The notes: generated from the letters alone by a model not told the origin. Shown: positions 21,596-33,130, numbered from the stretch's first letter. The stretch: 64,000 nt of DNA from Pristionchus mayeri (GCA_036245805.1 BTRK01000006.1:14478365-14542364), one strand, 5' to 3'. Numbers and translations: made by a program.

Positions 21596-24500
21596 TCAGA
21601 TGACTGGCGTAACTTGTTCCATGCCGGATCCTTCGATCCACGAGCTCTCAATGGCGTCCTGGGGAAGTCCTTCCTCGCCAGTCGTTGGCGCATCTCCGGA
21701 GCCGTGGATCACTTGCTCTGCACGTGCTTCTTGGACGCGATGGGCGACATGCGAAGCGCGCAAGGCAATTTCATTGGAGTCAATGATGCACTTTTCCTCC
21801 TCGGGTAGCACGATTGTGTTATTTACCTTCTCATTGGTAACGCCCAGAGTTGATGGCCCGGAAGTGGTGGTGGGCTGGTCCTGAACGGAAGTGAGGGTTA
21901 CGGTAATGTTCGATACTTTAACTATAGTACCCCGTTGATGGTGCTGGCGGATGGCGCCTCTTCGTCCTGTTCGAAAGTACGGCTTTGCGCATCTCCTAAA
22001 GGAGTACAGTAGGATTACGGTACATATCGGGTTACGGTACGCTACCGTACCTCCGCTGCAGACGCCGTTGCTGTAGGTGAAGGGATCGCAACAGAAGTCG
22101 CCCGGGCAGACATTCAATGCACAGGGTCGCGTCTCAAAACGGAACCGGTAGCATCTGCAGGATACGGTAGAGTACGGTAGGTCAGGATACGGTAGAGGTT
22201 GGATACGGTACCTCCTGGTCTGCATGCCGCAGCCTCCGCAGGTAGCGGTGCACTCCGACCAGGGCTTGCAAGTACCAGGCCCCCCTGAGAAGGATTCATC
22301 TTTGAGCTTGAAGCGTAACCATGTGATCGATTACATAACATGCAAGTTCGCCGCTCTGGTCATTGGAGGGTTAACGAAACGAAGGGTTATTGTTTTTAAT
22401 CAAAGTCTACTCACAAGGTGTGGGCTGCGTGGTCGTGGGCTCGCCTACAAAAGTGGGGATAGACCAACGATCAAATATCAAAGCCAACTCACTCGTGGTT
22501 GTTGTGGCCGGAGTGGTTGTAGTGGTGCTATTCGGTCGTTGAGTGGTAGCTGGAATACGGTAGCTATATCTTACGGCAGGTCAGAACCCACTTGAAGTGG
22601 TCCATGGTGCGGACGTTGAGGAAGTGGTGGTAACGACTGGAATTGCCGGCTCTGGAATGGCGGTAAGCAGTTGGTACTGTAGAACAATGATACCGAATCG
22701 ATAATTGAATGCGAGTTTGCTGTGGTGGCTGCCCTTGTAGATGATCAGCATCGTTTGGCCTTCGGTTTCCACCGAGGAGATTTGATAATCATCACAGACT
22801 CTGTACGAACACGGTAGAATAAAGGTTCGATTACAGTAACCTACAGTAACCTTGCCCACCGTAACCAGTTCTAAAGAATACCTGGCTCCTGAGACGACTT
22901 TATCCTGGCGAAACTTTATCTCGGCGTAGGATTTATCGCAAGGAGGTCCGTGCGACTTGAATTTGATAGTCTCCAAGGTAACGAAGACCTTTCGATCGGC
23001 AGGGGCCTAGAAATCAATAGTACCGTAGTACTTAGCATTTACCGTTTTCCCAAGATCGATCAGATACCGCGTTTCCAGGATTCGGTTGAATTGTTATAAA
23101 GTAATATTTCTTCAGACATGGATTCTGAATCTTCGAAAGCATGACCGTGGCATTACAAGAATATGAATTTCAATATAGGCCGGAAACGGAAAAAAAAGTT
23201 ATTCCAGCGTTGAGCTCGATTCGAGGTAAGAGGCTATTGTAGGATTTAAGTAATGCAATTAATAGAATATTCTGCGGAACGCCAACCGTAATCCTGTAGT
23301 AGCAGTTGGTGTCGCCCTTTACGCTAACGCTCTGCAGGGTCGCCTTGGCAGTGAGGTCGGTGTCTCCGCATCTCTCATCTCGCGACCATTGCACCTACAG
23401 TGATGCATTAAACTGATATTTAGACATACAGTTTATCATGATACAGCAGGACCAGAGAGGTTCCAGTACTCATGCATACAGTACGCTTTTGTATCCTGAG
23501 ACACCATAAGCCAAAGTACCTGATCGCACAAGGTTCCTCCCAATCCGGTCGGGCACCTGCATACTTCGCAGTTCTTTGGGTCGGGGTATCCTCCATTATG
23601 GCAGACAAGCTTTGTTCCCGCGCAGGTTCCTGATCGGAGGATTATAGTAGGTTTTTGACCGATCTGCATCGTTTTTCCATAATTAGATATTGCTATGAAT
23701 TGCCTCACTATTATCGTCACACGTGAAAGTTCTTCTAGGGAGTTGCCCTTGCAATCAGCCAGAGAACGCATATAGAGTGCACCGAGCAATCGTCAATCTT
23801 TTTTATTATCTCTCAGTCGCAGAGACTCGTCAATGTAATGACTATGATATGTATAAAATACTCTCTGATTCAGCGGCGAGATATCGAACAATTCGTCCTC
23901 CTAACTTTACACGCTCGATCGCCAGTCGGAGAGACAGAGCACACGAAGCGAAAATGCTCACCACTGCAGTAAGCTGCGTTGATCGCCTTTACATCGGCGA
24001 AGGAGGGCTCGATCCTCTGCCCGATCGTCGCTTGGTACTTGGGGTCAACTGTCGCAATCGTCTTTTCGTTGCCGTTCCGCGCGAAATCACTGCTCTAAAA
24101 AAGATTGTCTGGTACCATTATGTTTATCTGTACTTAGAGACCGCAAGGTGGGTGACCGAATTGCTTTGGCAGGGTCATTTATGGGTCTAATGTATCCCTT
24201 TGGGGCTAAATCAGGCCATACTTTTTGCCGTTTGGAGATATCGTATGGTTGACTCGAGTTATGGCTAAAAAAACACCTCGAAAGAGTCACAACGGAAAAG
24301 GAGTCGAAATCGGGACGAGAGCGAAGTGGGCGGAGCCCGCTCTGGCTGGTTTCTCCAAAAGTTTGAGCTTGCTCGAGGATGAGAGGAAAGGCAGAGGTCC
24401 TCAAGAGCGCGCGCTCTCTGCACACGCCGGGTGAGAGATAAGCGAGCAAGTAGAGAGGAAGCACCGCCCCTTTGCAGTTCTATTAGCGCACGCTCTTGAA

Positions 24501-27500
24501 CCTTTGAAATGAAATGATTAATCGGAAAAAAATCCAAAAAATACGTTCTCGGTGTCAATCGACGCCTAAAATCAGGAACTATCTATCGCACCATGCCCGT
24601 GTTAAGAATTATCGTCGGAACATTTTCATTTCCCTATCATGAACCCTAAATCGATATTTTTTAGATATTTCTGATCAGATAATGCATGACGGGCATCCTG
24701 TCGTTTATATACACTAGTCGGACGTACCCAAAAATATTTTTTCCATATTTTTTGGATAAGTATTCGCTGCGTCATTTCAAGAACCAGATTTCGACGCGCC
24801 TCTTTCTCCTCCTAAGTGGGCGGAGCCTGCGGTCTCTATCTGTACTCAAGATATCTGTCGAGTGTGCATTGTCATTGGCGTTTTTGGACAAGTTTTCTGA
24901 GCCCGCACCTCGGCTTAAAGGAGGAGTAAATGCAAACGCGCGCCCGGTTGGAATATGTTTCATCAAGGGACGCACTCTCTTCAAGCCGCGTGCTATCTCG
25001 TCCCCTTCCCTGAGCTTTCCCTGATCTGGCTCCCAGCCAACTAGCTATAACTCTGTTCGGAATGGAGATATCAATGTGAAAATTTCGGAGCTTCTTATCG
25101 TTGAGGAGATCTATGCCGTGCATATGAAACCTTCAAAAATTGAATTTTGAGTTTACTCCTTCTTTAAACAGCATTCGGGTTCCCAAGTAATTTTTTTTGT
25201 CCCCGCAACTTTCCAAGGCAAAAAAGCAGATCGATGTGGTAACAGAGTACGGTATGACGTTCATCCGATCACACTCACATATTGGTCATAGTGCATCACG
25301 CTACCCAAGTCGTACGGGACACCGTAGTCATTTACTTCCCTGGAAGAAATGAGTAAAATTAATGTTAACATAATTTACGGTATACCAGCGATGCTGTTTC
25401 GTGAACTGGTCCTGATATTTATGTTTTATATTATGTTTGAAGACTTTGATGTAGTCATCTCGCTCGGGTCGAGACTGTTCATGCCAGATGCCGAGAGCGT
25501 GTCCTTCAGTGATTTTTGAATACGATAATGTCGGAAGTGATGTACCAATCTCGTGCGTTACTGTGCCCAGATCGGTACATCCGTCGCCGATCGATAATTC
25601 TTGCGCTCCGGATTCGTAGAATTGACCGACCTCGGAGTAGCACCTGGCAAGATGTGAATATAGTAGGAGACAGTAAGGTATTGCAGATGACGGTCGACAA
25701 CGGTTCCTGAGTTCGAAAGTTCACAGTACCCATCTCCTCGGACGAAGCGTATTGAGGGCTTTCCGTAGGGCTCTTCGGGGTACCGCTTGAATCGTATGCA
25801 TGTGAGCTGTTCCCACTTTTCAATTCCATCCTGTATCGCCTCCCAGGTTTCTGTAACGGTTTGACAAGATCGAATAATGAAGGATACGGTTTCAGATCCT
25901 AAACGAAAACTTCAACAATGCAAAATAGGTCGAAAGTGGACCGTCTGCTCATTTTCTATGCAGTCTAGACACAGTATTAAGCCCCGTGCAATTCGCTGGG
26001 CGTTTGCAAGAGAAAGGGAGAGAGGGAGACTCGAACCCCGGACTAGAGTATTGGTAGGCAAACGTGTTAACCACTACGCTATAGCGCTATCAACCTTCTG
26101 CCAGTGTGAAAACGAACATGAAGGACTGAGGACTGAGTTGACAATAATACGCAGAATCATTCGTTTGAGCTTCTAATGTTTCCTTTTTCCTACTCTCTGG
26201 TAATTCTTTCCGATTAGTTTCAGAGTAAAATTCCTATTTACTGTAATACAATTCGTCTCTCATGTTCTATCGATGATTGAGTATATTTCAAATTTATCGG
26301 CTTCGCTTCCAAACAACAATAACAATGGACGAAAAACAACTTCCACCGTATAACTATTCAAATTTAAGCGATAGAGACACGGAGAACAAACTTACAACGA
26401 AAGTAGTGGGGGAATAACGCGAAACTGAGAAAACAAGAGGAATGTAATTCAATAACAAATTAGTCGAGAAAATCGATCAATTTAATGGCTGAATCTACCC
26501 GAAAAATTGTAGTAGTTGTTGTCCTTCTCGTTGAGCCCGTGCGGATGATCTGGCCCGGCGCTGTCGTACTGGTAGTGTCTACAATGAGCATATTAAGCAA
26601 GAATATTTGGCAATTCTCTATTGTCTGGCCCCATCCCCTCTCATTTCGAACTTCACTACTCCCTCAGCTCATTCCCATATTTTTTAACAACTTTGGCCAG
26701 CTAGATTAAACAGAAAATTTGAGAAACTAGGTCGGGTGAGAACTATGATGCCGACATCGACATATCAAAGGCGGCCATTTCGTTCCTCAAGCATGACATC
26801 AACAAGCACTGACATTCAGACGCTCAGAGACGACGGAGGGCGTGATGAGCTTGTAGGTGATAACCTATAGATAAGAAGTTGTGGGGACAATAAACTACTA
26901 ACTGCTGCGATAGAAATAAATCTACAATACGAGCTAATCGCCTTGCTGATGTGCGTGTGCGGCGCACGCACATCAGCAAGCCGATTAGCTCGAACTGTAA
27001 AGTAGTTCGTTAACTATATCTCATGCTCGAAATTAAATTTCGTTTCCGTTTTTGGCAGTAATGTACGCATGCTTCGCACTAATTAGTTATATTAAGAAAA
27101 ACTAATCTCTAACCTCCTGTTACAACTTGTCGTAGGTGGCAGCATCGAAGAGGACGGCGTTGTTGAGCTTGTCCCTGACCTTTCCCTTGGATCACTTCTT
27201 CTTCTTCGCCTTGCCTCCTCCTCCTCCCTCCTTCTTCATCGGCGAATTCTTGCATCTCTCAGGATCCGCTTTCTTCGCAGTCTTCGGCGGCATACCCTGC
27301 GATAGTTAACATTATTCCCTCACCACGTATGCTAACAGTTAAATTATAAATATACAAGTAATACAAGCGTATCAAGGATTCAGCCGTCTTAAGCTGTGAC
27401 TTGCCTGAATGGGTTTAGCCCTGACACCACTATGGATGCATTCAAAAGCCAAATAATGTTTCAGTTATAATTTCCGAAATTATAAAAGTAAACTTGCATA

Positions 27501-29056
27501 CCGTTTTCTGGGAGAGAACACTGCTACTCCGGTTTTCTAAAGCGGGATGCGCGCCACTTTTGCGAAGCGGTGCGGTCACCTTACAACGCCACCTCCCGAA
27601 AGTATTCCTCGCAGCTTGCGACACGACAGCTTCGCGAAAGAGGCGCGGACTAGTTAATAACTCCGCGCAACTTTCGCGAAGCTGCAGCGTTTCATATATG
27701 CAGCGGCGCCGCAACTTTCACGAAGCTGCGCGGAATAATTTCGCGAGGTGGCGTTCTAAGGTGTCCGCACCGCTTCGCAAAAGTGGCGCGCATCCTGCTT
27801 TGGAAAACCGGAGTAGGCCAATTTCCGCAAGAACAACACAAAATGAGCGAGCATAGGTAACAAATAACCTCAAGATGACCAAGTTAAAAAAAACTAACCT
27901 CTAAATCCATCCAAAGTTGATTCGCGGCGCCGCCTCAACGCGCAATAGTGCCGAAATGCTTATGCGGACCCTGGAGGTTAAGTTAAACAAGAGTATAAAC
28001 CAATTAAACACAATAAATAAGCAAAACAAGCAATTAAAAGTAACAGCTGATCGATGAAAAACCGAGCCGGAAATTCACAAGTCCGGCAAAAAGGAATCCG
28101 GTTAAAAGGATATCATGCCAAATCATGGAACTTCTGCACAAAACAATATTCGTTTTGGAGGGGAATTTAAATATTTTTGAACGAGTAGGCGGGGCATACT
28201 ACGGTTTTGCTTTTTAACGTGGACCCTTGCTTTCTTAATACTGTGTAGAGTTGCGAGAGTGGGTATATAATTTAAAGTGCGTGGTATAGTGTATATTATT
28301 ATACTAAGCAGTGGTACCGACTGAATTGATCGGAGAAATGAGAATACCATCGGATTGAGATATTCCTCCTCCTTTGTACGACGTATCGATCCAATAGCGG
28401 ATGGGAAAGCGCCAAAGTGAGCTTTTGTCGGAATTGAGTGATCGCTTGACCGGGGGGAGCGTGGCCGGTCTTCTTGAACAATGCTTCGATTTTTTTCTGC
28501 CTGAAAACTGGGATCTCGATGCGAATGAAAGGATTACTGTAGGCTGATTATTGTAGAAAGGTTACGATAGCTCACCTGAGCATCCTATTCATCTGGGCTT
28601 CGCTGAGAATGATGTCACCCTCGAATAGGTACGGAAGTTTATCGGGTTTAACGGGCTTGTCAGCGCTTCCCACATCATTCAGGAATGATTGACCGAAGAA
28701 ATCAGATGCGAGGTCCTGAGAGGAAAATAGCGTATCCCGTCAATCGTTAAGTACAATTACCGGATTTCCGTTTATCTGGTTCTGCAGGCTATTCAGCTCC
28801 GCTAGATTCAGGAGAAACTTCTCGATCTCTGTTTTATTCGCAAACGGAGACTTGCCGAGAAGCCGTTCATAGAGCTGGAATGTATGGAAGCCCACGTCAG
28901 CAGCGTGGCGCAGTGGAAGCGTGCTGGGCCCATAACCCAGAGGTCGGTGTATCGAAACCACTCGCTGCTGGTCTTTTTCCAAAATTTTAGACGACATACC
29001 GCTGGAGCTGAAGCTACCGTAGTCACCAGCAGAGCTGACGTGAGAAGTAACTTCAT
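21596..29056 (-). CDS. Astacin metalloprotease (EGF-CUB-TSP1), tandem copy 2
   Basis: Secreted zinc endopeptidase of the nematode NAS class. Relatives with this layout act in hatching and moulting. Exons on the minus strand: 29056-29000 signal peptide ([17 protein letters not shown]), 28874-28761 and 28715-28576 propeptide, 28500-28348, 25850-25730, 25643-25545, 25503-25386, 25339-25279, 24094-23962 catalytic domain, 23629-23520 EGF, 23394-23287, 23006-22882 and 22800-22694 CUB, 22651-22592, 22549-22493 and 22444-22415 Thr-rich linkers, 22284-22212 and 22154-22051 TSP1 (CTATCGGCG), 21995-21931, 21880-21596 tail. The zinc site is the full [19 protein letters not shown], with Met-turn SVMHY. 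Intron phases agree with copy 1. One oddity: exon 4 has six Cs (28,451-28,456) where frame needs five, just before RFPIRYWID. This is a homopolymer, so it may be a sequencing error. Confidence 0.9.
23963..25278. other. No extra gene seen in the flanking intron of astacin copy 2
   Basis: Apart from exon 9 at 23,962-24,094, this stretch is intron. It contains GC-richer text near 24,300-24,460 and 24,780-25,020, whose open frames on both strands look like mirrored repeat sequence and not exons. Confidence 0.45.
26030..26096 (-). pseudogene. tRNA-like relic
   Basis: The minus strand shows TAGCGTAGTGGTTAACACG and GGGGTTCGAGTCTCCC at tRNA spacing. The T stem pairs in four of five positions. The acceptor and anticodon stems fail. 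It lies in intron 4 of astacin copy 2. Confidence 0.4.
26931..26991. repeat. Near-perfect 61-nt hairpin
   Basis: GAGCTAATCG followed by CTTGCTGATGTGCGTG folds onto its complement with only a few unpaired bases and a tiny loop. It is isolated, GC-rich, and lies in intron 4 of astacin copy 2. It may be a remnant of a short MITE or a structured RNA; nothing else supports a microRNA. Confidence 0.6.
27130..27295 (-). pseudogene. Ribosomal protein eS25 (RPS25) fragment
   Basis: The minus strand reads from [19 protein letters not shown], then [14 protein letters not shown], stop (TGA), then [15 protein letters not shown] and DAATYDKL, stop. The basic [20 protein letters not shown] region is diagnostic of eukaryotic eS25. 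The TGA stands where the family has Trp (TGG). The match ends after YDKL, so the rest of the roughly 110-residue protein is missing. It is nested in intron 4 of astacin copy 2 on the same strand and is probably a dead gene fragment. Confidence 0.85.
27526..27816. repeat. GC-rich foldback MITE
   Basis: Arms of about 70 bp are inverted copies: CTCCGGTTTTCTAAAGCGGG at the left, its near complement at the right. The interior has further inverted TTCGCGAAAG words. Much more GC-rich than its surroundings. It lies in intron 4 of astacin copy 2. Confidence 0.75.
28899..28970 (+). tRNA. Initiator tRNA-Met, second copy with changes
   Basis: Same position antisense in intron 1 of astacin copy 2, with anticodon CAT at 28,931-28,933. 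It differs from the first copy by G to T in the T stem, which breaks the G53-C61 pair, and by A to G at the discriminator base. It may be a weakened or dead copy, but A and B boxes remain. Confidence 0.85.
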
Positions 29057-29093
29057 GATTGTGAAGCAGCTTTGGGTGATTTATCTCGATTGA

Positions 29094-29100
29094 TTATATA
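29094..29100 (-). promoter_or_regulatory. TATA box of astacin copy 2
   Basis: TATATAA on the minus strand, 38 nt before the ATG, in the same block as copy 1. Homology to the copy 1 upstream region runs to about 29,285, so the duplicated unit includes about 230 bp of promoter. Confidence 0.6.
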
Positions 29101-29334
29101 GCGAGGTCGGGAGAGATATCATTGAAAACGCCCTGAAACGGGATGCTCCTTTCACTTATTTGACCTTATGTGATTGCACGGGTATGCGGGTGTGTCGTCA
29201 TTATACCTTGTCCTCCGGTTTCGCCTTGAACCACATAGATAACATATCATTTTGATCTTACGCGATATCGCGGATACGTGCTCTCGTGAGATACCAAAAT
29301 GTGTAATGCACTTCCGTATTGCAATGATCGGGGG

Positions 29335-30382
29335 TATACTTTACAAATATTTAAACAAATATCAGTTGCATGTCACGAGAGAATCGAACTGATTGTGGAA
29401 TGATGGTGATTTATAGCTTCCGGGTTTTCTTTTTTTGGGTTCTTCCCAGGGTCATCTAAAACTCCCTTCTCACTTTGCCGATCACTTAGGGCTCGTCAAA
29501 ATGGAGATAATTCAGTGAATTTATGGAATACTGCATAAGCACTAGGGGAGTATAGCCCATTGAATAGATACCGCTAGCTATCAATAGGAATTAAGAACGC
29601 TCGATAGCTGTTCAAAGTCCCTTGACCTCTTAGCCTCCTGTCGGAGTTTCACCCCACTCATCTGAATCTTCTATCGATTGAGAAGCATTCATTCTGGATC
29701 GGCATTGCCCATAGGTTCTCTAAAGAGCCAGTTGTATAAATTTACCATAAACATTCTCTACCCCAGTTCATTTCCAAACGCTGTGTAAGGCGACTTTCCT
29801 ACTTCTACTTCTCATCGCAAGCGCCGATTGGTCGTCTGACTCTCTTCAGTTTGCACACTCTCTCGTCTGTCTGACCGGCGGGAGAGCGCAAACTGAAGAG
29901 AGTCAGACGATTTACCGCCGATTTACCGCAATCTAGCCCATGAAATACGGAAGGCCCGTGAAGTACATTTTCAATAAGAACACAAATACAAATGTTCAAA
30001 TGCACAACTATTAGGTTGGTGCATAATTTTCGTTACAAGGTAGTTGGTTCTTGTGTTGAAGACCAAAAGACGAGAGAGAGAAGACTATTTTATTTCGGAT
30101 GAGAATGAATGGAGAGAGGGAGTGAGGGGTTTATATACCCCTCACGAGCCGGGACATTCAGGGAAATGAGGATGGAAATGAATGGATTATTCTTCGGTTC
30201 AATTTAATTAGCTTCGTAATCGCACGTCGCCAGGCAAATCCAATCTTGTTGACCTTCTAGGCGACGTGCAACTGAACTCTCTCACGTAGATCAAAGCTCT
30301 CTCACATCTCTACCCAACTAAGGTATTTTTCAAATTTGCTGGCGAATGTTTCAACGGTATCAAACCCCGCTTGGGTATTATC
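29335..30382. repeat. Left 1,048-bp terminal inverted repeat
   Basis: Inverted copy of 33,587-34,634, with only a few substitutions noticed (for example near 29,812 and 30,171). The outer edge reads TATACTTTACAAATATT. It contains a mariner-type end (TTAGGTTGGTGCATAATTT) at about 30,011. The mirrored open frames at 29,805-30,005 and 33,965-34,171 are by-products of the repeat. Confidence 0.9.
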
Positions 30383-31179
30383 TGAGGCAGTGTTAGGTCA
30401 AAACAATGATTAGTTTATACTCGATCGATCCAATACCAAACCGGCGAAAAAAAATGGTAAGTGAAAATTGGCAAAATTTCAATTTTTTTGGAGTTTTGAC
30501 ATAAATCATAGCAAACATTAAACGAATATCAATTAGCTCCCACCCTTCTGAGAAACTAATGAGTAAGTATAGTTACTTCCACTGACAACGTGAAACCGGA
30601 GTTTCGAGCTTCCACGAATAACTAGTAAGGCGAAATGTTCCGATTTCGTCGTTCAAATTTGACGGTTTTGACAGCAATTGCGAAATCTCTCGAAATGAAT
30701 GATGAATCGTCACCAACGTTCTATGGTAGAATCCTCGTGATAGTTCATCTTACTATGCGTCTCTTGAGACCACACGCTCATCCAGCAAAAAAATCCCTAT
30801 GAATATCATCTAAACCGGCCAAAAGCAACACCCTTAAATTCCTGAATATGTACCTATTTCGATAGATTGTTTTACGACTAATCCAGTTCACTCGCCACAT
30901 AACGATAACTAGTCAACATACTTCACAAATATGGTGTTGTTTTTCTAGCCGCGCAAAGAGTGGTAATCAATCGAAAAATTTACAAGAACTTCCAATTCTC
31001 AGAATTTGGAGTGATGTCTCATCGGTAATTCTGATTGATGAGGTGCGATGCAATGTGCGCTACGTAGAGTACACATGCACTAATACCATAAAAGAAACCA
31101 CATGATGATTGCTCAAGACCGAAGTTAGATAGTGCTCGAAAACCTTAATCAGGATTTTGTAACGACAATTATGCACCAG
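30011..31179. mobile_element. Degenerate mariner-type element
   Basis: One end is TTAGGTTGGTGCATAATTTT at about 30,011. The opposite end, near 31,150-31,179, is the complement of TCAGGCTGGTGCATAATTG, and TA follows it. The length of about 1.17 kb is near that of mariner. No intact transposase frame is visible. Its right end lies inside exon 2 of the first secreted-protein gene. Confidence 0.55.
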
Positions 31180-31522
31180 CCTGATACTTCAAAAGAGTAC
31201 AACTACTTCGTAATACACTGAAGTTTATGGAGGACCTCTACGAGAAGGAATACAATGAGAAAGCTCCCGTCACGGAATACAGTAAGATCACTTTTCTAGT
31301 TCAGTGTATGAATGTAGGAAATTTTCAAAGATATGATTTAGCAAATTATGATCAAAACACTCTCTCGAACATTCAGAGGACTCCACCAACTTCAAAATTG
31401 ATCCGATTTCGCTTGCTTTCTGGCACGTGGCCAAATGGGAACCGGATTTCAATGAGAAGAATCCCATTGTAAAAGAAGGAGAAAGGAAGCATACCGCTAT
31501 GGCAAAGTTACTGAGCCATTAG
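31180..31522 (+). pseudogene. Small secreted-protein gene A, 5' part lost
   Basis: Two exons survive: about 31,180-31,270 (TLKFMEDLYEKEYNEKAPVT) and 31,377-31,522 (FWHVAKWEPDFNEKN, ending AKLLSH stop). They align exon for exon with gene B downstream, with the same FW motif and the same intron phase. The first part is cut by the mariner-type element, and relative to gene B there is a 2-nt loss near 31,196. No signal-peptide exon is visible. Function unknown. Confidence 0.65.
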
Positions 31523-31771
31523 AAAGAATGTAGGAAGCGATACACAATTATCATATACGCTTAATCAATTTTCGCCATTAATTCAAATTTACAATGAATT
31601 GATGGTATTCTTTTCATTTTTTTAGTATGTTAGGAACGCTCGCTCATTGTGATAGTATCTAGCGCGTGATATTCATCGAACAGATAAGCAGCATAAACCA
31701 TTGCAGTATAAACATTGGATCAATGTAGTATAAATCGACGGTTCCCTCTCATTTCCATTCACATCCACAAA

Positions 31772-32597
31772 ATGAAGACATCCATCCTATTTACTTGCCT
31801 TCTAGCGGTTGTCATTGCTGAGCCAGTAAATGGAGAGGAAGTTCGTTAATTACGACATATGAAGACAGCGATACTATTCTGGGAACCGATATTATTCAAC
31901 GGCCGTTTAGGTCAAGCAAACACTCAAGAAGAGTATTCAACTGCTCCGTGACACGGTGAGAATGTCGGAGGAGATGATTGAGAACGGCTATGGCAAATCC
32001 GTTTCCACCATGAAATACGGTAGGGCGTTTTTTCCACCAGGGATTTACAAATATGTTTGTGTTCGAGATACGCTATCATGGTCTTTCTACTGTTTCAATA
32101 CCCAACGGTATAGATAGTGTGTCGAATGACGATATCGTGGTTTCTTTTTTAAAATTGCGTTTCAATGCGTACTCCGGGGGAATGTACAGTCACAATAATT
32201 TCAGTGTGGACGTTGTAGATGCCACTTACCCTATCAAAAATCGCTTTGTACGATGTTTCGCAGATGACACTTAGGTTATTCACATACACGCAAAGTTGCG
32301 ATAACTCAGTTCAGGGCAGAGATAAAACTTGAAATTTTCAGAGTCTCTTATCGTTGACGAAAGCTAGGCAATGATACTGAAAGAGTCAAATGTGTAGCTT
32401 TGTATTTGCGCCTCCTTTAACCACGCAACATCTGCTCATGAAGATTTTAAGAAGATGCCTCTCACTTCACTCGAAATCTGGCCAATCTCGTATTCTGGCA
32501 AGTGAAAAGAGGAGATGTCGGATTCGATGAGGGAAAACTGAATGGCGGAGAGAAGAAACTCATTGAAATTGCCAAGAATATTAGCTCGTTTCAGTAG
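31772..32597 (+). CDS. Small secreted protein B (107 aa), unknown family
   Basis: Three exons: 31,772-31,840 encodes a signal peptide (MKTSILFTCLLAVVIAEPVN), 31,911-32,019 a helical region with SEEMIENGYGKS, and 32,452-32,597 a C-terminal part with FWQVKRGDVGFDEGK, ending SSFQ and a stop. Phases 0 and 1 are kept and all joins are in frame. No cysteines are left in the mature part, so it is not a disulfide-rich peptide. It is a paralog of gene A just upstream, and both lie between the 1,048-bp inverted repeats. The last acceptor (TTTTAAG) is unusual. I do not recognise the family; an effector or other secreted role would be a guess. Confidence 0.7.
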
Positions 32598-32774
32598 CGG
32601 GGCTATGACACTTGACTTATTTTACACCTGATAAATAACATGCATTCAACTGTTTTGAACATTACATTTATATGATGCATCACAAGTGTTCGGAAAAAAA
32701 TTCATTTTAAAATTTATCTTAGTGAACGCGAGGAATTGCTAAGCACAAATCCTTGTTTGACGATGAATTATTCG

Positions 32775-33130
32775 CTGTAGCGTCTCGCCGTGACAAGACC
32801 TTTCTCGTAGCAAAGGACGCGTTCTGAACGAACGAAACTATTTTGACATTGAATAGTATGATTTCGAATAAATATACATGAAGTATAGTTGGAACGAACG
32901 ATCTTTTTGGCTTGCTCCTTCACGGCCCAGCCCCTGAAAATCACGGTAACATCCGGACCGTTGAATTCCCCATTGCCGTTTGGGATGAGATTGTAGTGCA
33001 GTAATTTTTAATCAATATACCCTTTTCACCACCGTTTTGACAATGATACTAGAGTCGGATCTTTATGGACCATATGGTTGAGGTAACACAGAGTTTTCTG
33101 TCCGAATGGATTGAGGCGCCTACTCGCATG
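32775..33130 (-). other. Candidate coding fragment, unrecognised
   Basis: The minus strand has an open frame from about 33,002 to 32,775 reading NLIPNGNGEFNGPDVTVIF and RGWAVKEQAKK, ending RRYSE and a stop. Upstream, about 33,020-33,110, a second frame gives NHMVHKDPTLVSLSKRW. The text looks protein-like, but no start, clear splice pair or family is visible. It lies inside the inverted-repeat structure. Confidence 0.35.

Noticed and set aside
21600..21884. 94-aa plus-strand open frame opposite the last astacin exon
   Set aside because: Antisense shadow of the well-supported C-terminal exon 21,880-21,596.
24225..25123. Several open frames of 70-112 aa on both strands
   Set aside because: They lie in introns of astacin copy 2 and overlap one another on opposite strands, with no splice or domain support.
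29805..30005. Identical 66-68 aa open frames here and at 33,965-34,171
   Set aside because: They are the same piece of the inverted repeats. An internal near-palindrome (CTGACTCTCTTCAGTTTGC and its complement) explains the frame.
30600..30860. Possible mariner transposase catalytic text (RPHA..AKK)
   Set aside because: The frame is short and degenerate. The end sequences support mariner, but I cannot show a transposase.
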